Positions 8,804 to 15,778 of a stretch of 64,000 bases of DNA are shown piece after piece (the first letter of the stretch is position 1; every line of letters starts with the position of its first letter). Position numbers and translations under genes: made by a program. The DNA is from JAPHTQ01 sp050295975 (lineage in GTDB: Bacteria; Pseudomonadota; Gammaproteobacteria; Thiohalomonadales; Thiohalomonadaceae): assembly GCA_050295975.1 (NCBI GenBank), contig JBNKQR010000003.1, positions 1 through 64,000 of the forward strand. Reading direction: 5' to 3'. The notes under the pieces are model-generated. The model had not been told where the DNA came from. It was given only the letters and a program-made list of their open reading frames with translations, and did no database searches.

Positions 8804-9184
8804 ATGCATCTCACCATGCTCAAAGCCAAATTGCATCGAGCCCGAGTAACCCACTCGGAGTTGGAGTATGAGGGCTCCTGCGCTATCGACGGTAAATTGC
8901 TTGAGATGTCAGGGATACGTGAATATGAACAGGTCCAGATCTACAATGCGACCAACGGTGAACGCTTTACCACATATACAATCCGTGCGGAGGAGGGCTC
9001 CGGCGTGATCTCGGTAAATGGTGCGGCAGCGCATAAAGCCTCCCCCGGTGACATCCTCATCATCTGTACCTATGTTGGCTTGAGCCAGCAGGAGTTAGCA
9101 ACCTTCAAACCTGCGCTTGTCTATCTTGATGAACGTAATCAGGTAATTCGTACCGCCAATACTATCCCCGTCCAGGCAGCCTAG
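8804..9184 (+). CDS. panD: Aspartate 1-decarboxylase
   Basis: A 126-residue pyruvoyl-dependent decarboxylase making beta-alanine from L-aspartate for pantothenate and coenzyme A synthesis. The proenzyme self-cleavage site Gly24-Ser25 is present in YEGSCAID, and the rest follows the family closely: Lys9, the YNATNGERFTTY block, GAAAH and PGD(I/L)LI(I)CTY. Its length matches the bacterial norm. The start MHLTMLKAKLHRARVT is the usual one, and AAGAGGATA provides the ribosome-binding site. panB and panC are not adjacent in this window. Coupling to the acyl-CoA genes is thematically sensible (CoA supply) but not demonstrated. Confidence 0.96.
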   Translation: MHLTMLKAKLHRARVTHSELEYEGSCAIDGKLLEMSGIREYEQVQIYNATNGERFTTYTIRAEEGSGVISVNGAAAHKASPGDILIICTYVGLSQQELATFKPALVYLDERNQVIRTANTIPVQAA

Positions 9185-9966
9185 CAGTACTTTTCTGGGT
9201 GATTAATCGCCCCCCCTTGTCTGAGACCCGTTTTAGACAGATTTTCTGAACGCTTCTCCGTACGCGAAGGTACACCAGCAGCACAAATGCCCGAAAAGCT
9301 TTCGCAGGAGGTCAAAAAACTACGCGAATGTGAATTACACGATCTGGGCCAGAAACTACGTCCGTAGTTTATCGATAGCCAGATTGGGAATACAAGTTGA
9401 AGGGTTGGTTGAGAGCAACAACCAGTAACTTGGTCGGAATTACCTACGTTTTAACTCAGGCATAAACGGTTAGGGCACGATTACAAGCCTCATGGTTAGC
9501 CGGAGCACCCTACTGAGTTTCCTACTAAGTGCCATTCTTTCATCAACTTAACGCACATATCGTATTTTTGTTTCTAACAAAACTTTTTAAGCACAAGAAT
9601 TAAAAAGAAAAGATAATTCCTCCAAAATTTGTGTTGACATAATACTTCCTGAAGTATACAAACATGTGTACTTGGAAGTGCAGTTTTACTGTTGCACTTT
9701 GCCCCAAAACGGATATTTGTGGAGCTTGTAGTGAGAAAACGGATTTCAATAGCTGGCCTTTCCATCCCTTCATCACCGCAGAAGTTATTTCCATTAAAAT
9801 CGCACTGTACGGCCTTTTGCTTACGCCATCCGTGCGCATTACAAACTTCATTGCAGCACATACCCACTCACATCACACACTCCACTATTGGCGTAGATTC
9901 AGTGTATTGACATAGATCGCACGGATTATGCCGTGCTGGGAATTGGATTAACAAGGAGAGTATACG
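9185..9966. other. Gene-free, A+T-rich gap before the injection-system cluster
   Basis: These 782 bases carry no convincing gene. A short open stretch (about 9222-9367, ending MPEKLSQEVKKLRECELHDL and a few more residues) has no good start and may be a gene remnant. Near 9197-9212 is a near-perfect palindrome GGGTGATTAATCGCCC. From about 9540 the sequence becomes very A+T-rich and holds the promoter-like element at 9634-9662. Near the end are an isolated TTGACA (9907-9912) and a 6-bp inverted repeat GCACGG/CCGTGC (9919-9936). Two overlapping ORFs around 9664-9915 lack ribosome-binding sites and any recognisable motif. Composition suggests this is the left edge of an acquired island. Confidence 0.5.
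9634..9662 (+). promoter_or_regulatory. Candidate sigma-70 promoter with palindromic spacer, upstream of the eCIS
   Basis: A perfect -35 box TTGACA (9634-9639) is followed after 17 nt by TACAAA (9657-9662), or after 15 nt by TATACA. The spacer contains a perfect inverted repeat ATACTTC-CT-GAAGTAT at 9642-9657, well placed for a repressor to block polymerase. The first eCIS gene starts about 300 nt downstream, so the transcript would have a long leader. Assignment to the eCIS is by position only. Confidence 0.45.
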
Positions 9967-9969
9967 TTG

Positions 9970-10242
9970 ATGAATACCAAAACCTATCAAAACACTTCCC
10001 GTAGGTTAGTCAGCATTCAATGCAATAGCGGTGAATATCGTCATATTCCAGCCGGTGCACGCCTTGAATTAAGCGAAGTAGAGGTCAAGAACAACTCAAT
10101 GGTAGAAAAGCTGCTGAAGCGCTGTGTGCTACTGGAGATGAAATCCGTAAGAAATAGTGACACTAATAAAAAATCAGCTGCGCCTGAAAAGCGTGCCGCT
10201 CCTAAAGCGAAAAAGGACACTGCAAGCGACTCCAAATCATGA
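9970..10242 (+). CDS. Small conserved-looking eCIS protein of unknown function
   Basis: A 90-residue protein opening the eCIS cluster. The first ~58 residues are compact (SIQCNSGEYRHIPAGARLEL then VEVKNNSMVEKLLKRCVLL), and look like a small beta-strand/helix domain. The tail, from about residue 62, is a Lys/Ala/Ser-rich disordered segment. ATG 9970 is preferred to TTG 9967; AAGGAG lies at 9952-9957. It ends 42 nt before the sheath gene, so the two are probably cotranscribed. I do not recognise the family. The ordered part resembles short tail-associated proteins found next to sheath genes, but no role can be given from sequence. Confidence 0.7.
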   Translation: MNTKTYQNTSRRLVSIQCNSGEYRHIPAGARLELSEVEVKNNSMVEKLLKRCVLLEMKSVRNSDTNKKSAAPEKRAAPKAKKDTASDSKS

Positions 10243-10284
10243 GTCGTAGAATCAGGGACTAACATGGAATAGTGGGAGAATCCA

Positions 10285-12246
10285 ATGACAACTGTTACTT
10301 ATCCCGGTGTATATGTTGAAGAAGTTTCCAGTGGTGTAAGACCGATAACAACTGCCAGCACATCGACTGCTGCGTTTCTGGGGCAGGCGGAAAAAGGAAG
10401 CATCAGTGAAGCTGTGCGGATATTCAATTTCACCGAATTTCAGAATTTGTATGGTGGTTTTCTTTCCGATGGCTATTTGGCACATGCGGTTTATCAGTTC
10501 TTCAATAATGGTGGAGCAATCTGTTACATCGTACGGGTGGCCAATGATGATGTGGAAACAGCCACGATAACTTTAACCGATCAGGATGGCGCACCGCAGG
10601 ACACTATGACGATTTCCGCAGCTAGCCCGGGGGGCTGGGGTAATGAGCTGGAGATCGTGGTTGCCGAAGGAACACGTAACCCAAGCAATGAATTCAATAT
10701 CGAGGTCTATCAGGGAAGTAGTACAACACCGCTTGAGGTGTTTGAAAATCTGACCATGATTGAGGGTATGAGCAACTATGTTGCAACCTCCACAAGCAAT
10801 TCAAGCTACATCCGTGTTTCAGTAGATATCACCAACACCAATGCAAATGCTGGTACTAGCACCGGTGGGGCGGCACCTACTGTGCCACTGACTGCTCCTA
10901 GAACCCGCTTACGTGTCAATCTGAATGGCGACGGTTTCCAAGAAATCAATTTGCAGGATGCCGTGGATGGCGGTGCAGTAGCAGACTTGACTACTGCGGT
11001 AAACATCGCACTGGCAATTCAAACGCAGGTCAATGCGCTGACACCACTGCGTGGTACAACCGACCCTGACGCATTTAATAACTTCACCTGTGCTCCCAGC
11101 GGTGGAAGCGGTGAGTTGGTTCTTACCTGCGGTGTCAGCGGTGCTGCTTCATCAGTCAATGTGGCTGCTGCAACAGATGCAGCCAACGACTGCACTGCAT
11201 TGCTGCGCCTAGGTGCGCTCAATGGTGGCACAGAAGTCATGGGTGGTGCCGTTACCAGACCCTATTTTAATGCTGACCCAGGTGCACCAAGTCGTTATCT
11301 GGTGGGAGATCATGCCATACCGGCTACTGGTGTGAGCAGCATAAATGCTCCCGTACCAGGCTCGGATGGAACACCTGTTACAACGGATCAACCTTACATC
11401 GATGCATTACAGGCACTGAATGCGCTTGATGATGTCAGCCTGGTTGCCGTACCCGGCATAGGCTCCACCAATGTGGTGGGTGAAGGTATGAATTATTGTG
11501 CCAACCGTTCTCTCAGCGACTGCTTCTTTATCGGTGATGCAGGCATGGATATCGACACAGTTGATGAAGCCCAAACCTATGTCGGAGGTATTTCACCTAA
11601 AAACTCATACGGGGCGGTTTATGTGCCCTGGATGAAGATGCTCGATCCCACAGGAAGCTCCAGTGAGCCTATTGCAGTACCTCCTTCCGGTTTTGTTGCA
11701 GGTATGTACGCAAAAACTGATGCCAAACGCGGTGTATGGAAAGCACCCGCAGGTACTGGTTCCGGATTAGCTGGTGCAACAGGGCTGGTAGTGAATTTCA
11801 CCGATGTACAACAGGGATTGCTAAATCCGGACCCTTACAACATCAACGTGATTCGTCAGTTTGCGGCATCAGGGAGAGTGATCTGGGGGGCACGAACAAT
11901 TTCCAGCGATACTGAGTGGCGTTATATCCCCGTTCGACGTATTGCCATCATGTTGCGGGTAAGTATCTATCGCGGCATTCAGTGGGCCGTGTTCGAACCG
12001 AACGATACAGAACTTTGGTCACAGCTACGACTCAACATTGGTGCATTCATGATGACGCTTTACAGGCAGGGAGCATTCCAGGGCTCGACACCGAGTGAAG
12101 CATTCTTTGTGAAATGTGACTCTGAAACAACGACTCAGGCGGATATCGATAATGGTGTGGTAAATGTGCAAATTGGCTTTGCGCCACTGAAGCCTGCCGA
12201 GTTTGTTGTCGTCAAGATCAGCCAGAAGGCCGGACAAACCTCCTGA
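10285..12246 (+). CDS. Contractile tail sheath protein
   Basis: A 653-residue sheath subunit that would polymerise around the inner tube and contract to drive it into a target. The N-terminus TYPGVYVEEVSSGVRPI is the signature of phage and eCIS sheath proteins, followed by the STAAFLGQAEKG fold start. The C-terminal ~150 residues contain the conserved VNVIRQFAASGRVIWGART-like handshake domain (here starting YNINVIRQF), RYIPVRRIAIMLRVSIYRG and WAVFEPND. It is much longer than Afp/PVC sheaths (about 350-480 residues) because of an insertion at roughly residues 90-320, rich in Thr/Ser/Gly/Ala, likely facing outward. This is the only sheath gene in the cluster. GGGAG precedes the ATG. Confidence 0.95.
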   Translation: MTTVTYPGVYVEEVSSGVRPITTASTSTAAFLGQAEKGSISEAVRIFNFTEFQNLYGGFLSDGYLAHAVYQFFNNGGAICYIVRVANDDVETATITLTDQDGAPQDTMTISAASPGGWGNELEIVVAEGTRNPSNEFNIEVYQGSSTTPLEVFENLTMIEGMSNYVATSTSNSSYIRVSVDITNTNANAGTSTGGAAPTVPLTAPRTRLRVNLNGDGFQEINLQDAVDGGAVADLTTAVNIALAIQTQVNALTPLRGTTDPDAFNNFTCAPSGGSGELVLTCGVSGAASSVNVAAATDAANDCTALLRLGALNGGTEVMGGAVTRPYFNADPGAPSRYLVGDHAIPATGVSSINAPVPGSDGTPVTTDQPYIDALQALNALDDVSLVAVPGIGSTNVVGEGMNYCANRSLSDCFFIGDAGMDIDTVDEAQTYVGGISPKNSYGAVYVPWMKMLDPTGSSSEPIAVPPSGFVAGMYAKTDAKRGVWKAPAGTGSGLAGATGLVVNFTDVQQGLLNPDPYNINVIRQFAASGRVIWGARTISSDTEWRYIPVRRIAIMLRVSIYRGIQWAVFEPNDTELWSQLRLNIGAFMMTLYRQGAFQGSTPSEAFFVKCDSETTTQADIDNGVVNVQIGFAPLKPAEFVVVKISQKAGQTS

Positions 12247-12270
12247 ACATAGGGAAAAAGGAGTAATTCA

Positions 12271-12774
12271 ATGCCACGTTTTTCTGTAAATAGTTATCGC
12301 TTTGATCCATACAGAAACTTTAAATTCAAAGTCAAATGGAATAATGAATATGTAGCCGGCCTGAGTAAATGCGGCGCACTGAAGAAAAGTACAGAGGTTG
12401 TTGAGTTTCGCGAAGGCGGAGATCCTTCACATAGCCGAAAGATGCCCGGCATGACCAAGTATGAACCCATTACACTTGAAGCTGGTGTAACACATGACAG
12501 CGCGTTCGAAGACTGGGCAAATCTGGTTAATAATTTCGAAGGCGATGCCGCTATGTCCTTGAAAGACTTTCGTAAAGACCAGATCGTACTTGATGTGTTT
12601 AATCTTCAAGGCACTAAGGTGCTTTCCTACATTATTCACCGTTGTTGGGTTTCTGAGTTTCAGGCATTGCCCGAACTGGATGCCAGTGGCAACTCAGTGA
12701 TGATCCAGACCCTCACCTTGCAAAACGAAGGTTGGGAACGTGACATGTCGGTAGGCGAGCAGGCAGAAACATAA
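12271..12774 (+). CDS. Inner tube protein (gp19/Afp1-like)
   Basis: A 167-residue tube protein of the T4 gp19-like family, forming the stacked hexameric rings inside the sheath through which cargo passes. Diagnostic features are the start RFDPYRNFKFKVKWNNEYVAGLSKCG, read here in two parts, then the pattern VEFREGGDPSHSRKMPGMTK, followed by LEAGVTHDSAFEDWANLV. This is the single tube gene; Afp-type systems carry two or more. It lies 24 nt after the sheath gene with AAAAGGAG as ribosome-binding site. Its length is the family norm. The strong match leaves little doubt about its role. Confidence 0.95.
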   Translation: MPRFSVNSYRFDPYRNFKFKVKWNNEYVAGLSKCGALKKSTEVVEFREGGDPSHSRKMPGMTKYEPITLEAGVTHDSAFEDWANLVNNFEGDAAMSLKDFRKDQIVLDVFNLQGTKVLSYIIHRCWVSEFQALPELDASGNSVMIQTLTLQNEGWERDMSVGEQAET

Positions 12775-12795
12775 TCATGGTCATTTGACGCAATC

Positions 12796-13704
12796 ATGAT
12801 TAGTCATATTTGCGAACTTCCTGTTGGCTATCGGGACGAATCCGGCACGGTTCACCGACGAGCAGTGTATCGTCCATTGTCCGGGCGAGAAGAGGAGATA
12901 TTGGCGGTTCGTGATAGCACATCATCTGCAGCCGCGTTGGTGAGTGAAGTACTGGCATCATGTATTGAAGCAATAGGGGATATATGTCCGATTACAGTCG
13001 ATCATGCCAGAGGATTATCCGTTTCTGATCGACAGTATCTGCTATTGAAGCTGCGCGGCGTCACATTTGGCGAAAAAGTTCAGGCGATAGTGCAGTGCCC
13101 AATGGTCAGGTGCAACGCCAAAGTTGATATAGATTTTCATCTGTCACAGCTGCCCGTACCAAAATCAAATACGCCGTTGGAATATAAATTTCAACTCTCT
13201 GATGAGGCCTATCAACAGCTTTCCGAGCATACAAAGCGAGATGTACGCTTCAGGCTGCCACTGGGATCAGACCAGGAGGCCATAGCTGTCATGGTGTCGT
13301 CAAACGAAGCCAAAGCGCTCAGCCAGCTTCTGAGTTACTGCCTTATCACGATCGGCGACATCGAACAGCCGACATTGGAACAAACTCAATCCTTGCCATC
13401 GCTTGTAAGACGCGAGATAGAACAGCAATTAGAGGAAGTTACACCAGAAACGGAAATGGTGATGGATGTCGTATGTCCTGAGTGTGGATGTGAATTCTCG
13501 GCACCTTTCAATATTCAGGATTTCTTTTTCGGTGAGCTAAAAATAAACGACACTGTTTTACGCAAGGAAGTCCATTACCTAGCCTACCACTATCACTGGA
13601 GTGAGACGGAAATTATGACGATGCCGCGTCAAAAAAGACGCCAGTATATTGATACACTGGCTGAAGAAATCGAGAAATTAAACGATGTCGCACAGCAATA
13701 CTAA
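12796..13704 (+). CDS. Putative baseplate/tail assembly chaperone (T4 gp26-like) with DUF6760-like C-terminus
   Basis: A 302-residue protein lying directly after the tube gene, where many eCIS and related phages encode a T4-baseplate (gp26-type) assembly protein. Two Cys pairs are visible: CPMVRCNAKVDIDF near residue 105 and CPECGCEFSAPFNIQDFFF near residue 231, the latter like a zinc ribbon. The last ~50 residues (LRKEVHYLAYHYHWSETEI, then RQKRRQYIDTLAEE) resemble the small DUF6760 proteins that other eCIS loci encode as separate genes, so this may be a fusion. Both similarities are from memory. The 3' end overlaps the next gene by 20 nt. Confidence 0.65.
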   Translation: MISHICELPVGYRDESGTVHRRAVYRPLSGREEEILAVRDSTSSAAALVSEVLASCIEAIGDICPITVDHARGLSVSDRQYLLLKLRGVTFGEKVQAIVQCPMVRCNAKVDIDFHLSQLPVPKSNTPLEYKFQLSDEAYQQLSEHTKRDVRFRLPLGSDQEAIAVMVSSNEAKALSQLLSYCLITIGDIEQPTLEQTQSLPSLVRREIEQQLEEVTPETEMVMDVVCPECGCEFSAPFNIQDFFFGELKINDTVLRKEVHYLAYHYHWSETEIMTMPRQKRRQYIDTLAEEIEKLNDVAQQY

Positions 13705-14929
13705 CAGTGCTACCATACGCAAGGCCGATGGAGCACAATTACATGGTGTAGCGGCTAATGCTGTGCGTCAGTTCAATTACCCATCAAGCGCAAGTGCGTT
13801 GACGGCAATACAGTTACCAACTTCTGGTACGTTACGTACCAACCAATCGTCAGCGCATGGTGCCTTTCATTATCGTCACACCAATGAGTTCGTAGAACAG
13901 TGGGCATCATATAATGACGATGCAGGTTTGATAACTGGTCATGGGCATGCATTGGATGCCCAAGCCACATCTCCACACGAAGAGGCCGGCAGTAGTATTT
14001 CGGTTGAACAAATACCTACTATCACTCAAAATTCATCGCATTTACCTCACGAACATGGTTTCACAGAAGAGCGCGCATCAAACATTCTTATTGAGGCGTC
14101 ATTACCTGCCGTACCTTCATCAATAAATACGGCAGTGATGGAGGGATTGATTGACAACCGCGACTCTGACATGCATGTCAGGGAACGCACAGAGGTTGAA
14201 CATATTAATAAATTGTCTTCACAGGCGTTACAGAAGCGTATTCAGGAGGTACACAAAGCTACTAATTCAAGCGCTACCAGTCATGATGAAGGAAACAAAA
14301 CTTCATCTAGCCAATTGCAAAGAGTAATGAACTGGATTGCCGCAGATCCTGCACGTACGAATATACGCGTAAAACAAACCGACACAAATAAATACAAAGA
14401 TTTAGCGGAGCATATTGTCGCTCAAAATTCGTTACCATCGCACCATCACGATAAATCTGTAGGCACAACTCACACTGCATCGACTGTCGACATTTCTACT
14501 AACAAGAAACATCCAGCTACTAACCGTATGCATGTCGACGCGGCATTAAAGATAAATTCAACATTGGTTAAATCAGAGCTGCCAGGGGCAACCCCTGACA
14601 GCACGCCAACCAGACAGGTGACACGAGCGCATACAACACCTACTTTTCGACGTGATACGACTACATCGATACAACAAACTGTAACGCCGGCTCGGTCTAC
14701 AGAGCCAAAAGTCGTGTATCGAAAAAGCAAATCGGAAGCGACAAAACCACAGGGACGCACCAACAAAGTGCGCGAGGAAGGAACGAACCACAAAAGCAGT
14801 GCCGAGAGACCTACAGTAATACACGAAGTCGTAACGGTGCAGGGGAAAGCTCCACACAGTAGTCGGCCAACAAAAGGCTTTGTGCAACGTTGCCATCTTA
14901 CAAGAGCGTTATGGCGACATGTGCGGTAG
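13685..14929 (+). CDS. Ser/Thr/His-rich, probably disordered eCIS protein of unknown function
   Basis: A 414-residue protein with no domain I recognise. It is rich in Ser, Thr, His, Asn and Gln, has hardly any hydrophobic clusters, and contains many short polar runs; only the C-terminal tail (FVQRCHLTRALWRHVR) and a few helical stretches (about residues 160-215) look ordered. It starts inside the end of the preceding gene and stops 9 nt before the DUF4255 gene, so it is translated as part of the structural operon. No Afp14-type tape-measure protein is otherwise visible in the cluster; this position and length make it a candidate for that job or for a lumen/linker protein. That is inference only. 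Confidence 0.6.
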   Translation: MSHSNTNSATIRKADGAQLHGVAANAVRQFNYPSSASALTAIQLPTSGTLRTNQSSAHGAFHYRHTNEFVEQWASYNDDAGLITGHGHALDAQATSPHEEAGSSISVEQIPTITQNSSHLPHEHGFTEERASNILIEASLPAVPSSINTAVMEGLIDNRDSDMHVRERTEVEHINKLSSQALQKRIQEVHKATNSSATSHDEGNKTSSSQLQRVMNWIAADPARTNIRVKQTDTNKYKDLAEHIVAQNSLPSHHHDKSVGTTHTASTVDISTNKKHPATNRMHVDAALKINSTLVKSELPGATPDSTPTRQVTRAHTTPTFRRDTTTSIQQTVTPARSTEPKVVYRKSKSEATKPQGRTNKVREEGTNHKSSAERPTVIHEVVTVQGKAPHSSRPTKGFVQRCHLTRALWRHVR

Positions 14930-14938
14930 AGATATTCG

Positions 14939-15778
14939 ATGAGTGCATCAACAGCTATCGGTATGGTGGGAGAGTCGCTGAAGGCCTTTCTGGAAGGCGA
15001 AATACAGCTTACACCTGCAGTTGATGTCACTTTGCTTGCACCAGATGAAAGTCAGGCAAATGGCAGGGTAAATCTGTTTTTGTACAAGGTTCAGGAAAGT
15101 CCGTATCAGCGCAATATGGATTGGCAGGTAGCGAGTGATGACCCTACGCAGCTTAGGCCGCCACCGTTAACACTCAATTTATTCTATATTATGACGCCCT
15201 ATGCCAAAAATGATCAGAGTAATGGCAATACAAACACACATGCGATCCTTGGCGAAGCAATGCGCGTACTACATGAAATGCCTGTCGTTCCTAATGGGTA
15301 CCTTGTTTCAGGCCTAACCGATGCGCACGAGCAGATAAAAATCACTCCGTCTGTGCTGGATATGGAGGAGTTAACTAAGATATGGAGCACCTTCTCCCAA
15401 CCATACAGACTATCGGTATGCTATGAAGTATCCGTAGTGCAGATTGATCAATCTCCAGATGCATCTCTAGCAATGGCACCACGTGTTAGTCAATTAGGTA
15501 TTCCTGATGTTTCCGCTCCTTTCATGCCACCGGAAATTAATACGATAACACCACTTAATGGTCCGGCAGGCACTATAGTCACGATAGCTGGAAGTGCTCT
15601 GGATGGGTGGAATTCTTACGTCACTATCTCAGGTCAAAAGATATCAGACGGTGTTGCAATTTCGGGTGATGAATTTACTGTAGCGATACCGATTGGTTTA
15701 CAGGCTGGATTCCATCAGTTGCGTATCGATATATCCCACCTTTCAAGGAAGACTTACTTTTTTGAGGTGACGCCATGA
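14939..15778 (+). CDS. DUF4255 tail-terminator protein (Afp16/Pvc16-like) with IPT/TIG domain
   Basis: A 279-residue two-domain protein. Residues ~1-185 are a DUF4255 (Pvc16 N-terminal) domain: the early helix, VDVTLLAPDE, VNLFLYKVQESPYQRN, PPPLTLNLFYIMTPYA and ILGEAMRVLHEMPV are the family pattern. Afp16 relatives cap the tube/sheath at the end far from the baseplate and set its length. Residues ~198-279 (PPEINTITPLNGPAGTIVTI onward) form an IPT/TIG immunoglobulin-like domain, common in this family's longer versions and possibly exposed on the cap. It overlaps the AAA+ gene by 4 nt (ATGA), indicating coupled translation. Confidence 0.88.
   Translation: MSASTAIGMVGESLKAFLEGEIQLTPAVDVTLLAPDESQANGRVNLFLYKVQESPYQRNMDWQVASDDPTQLRPPPLTLNLFYIMTPYAKNDQSNGNTNTHAILGEAMRVLHEMPVVPNGYLVSGLTDAHEQIKITPSVLDMEELTKIWSTFSQPYRLSVCYEVSVVQIDQSPDASLAMAPRVSQLGIPDVSAPFMPPEINTITPLNGPAGTIVTIAGSALDGWNSYVTISGQKISDGVAISGDEFTVAIPIGLQAGFHQLRIDISHLSRKTYFFEVTP

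Noticed and set aside
9664..9915. Two overlapping ORFs of 83 and 72 codons in the gap before the eCIS
   Set aside because: No ribosome-binding site, Cys/His/Ser-rich random-looking composition and mutual overlap in different frames; they lie in the probable leader of the eCIS transcript.
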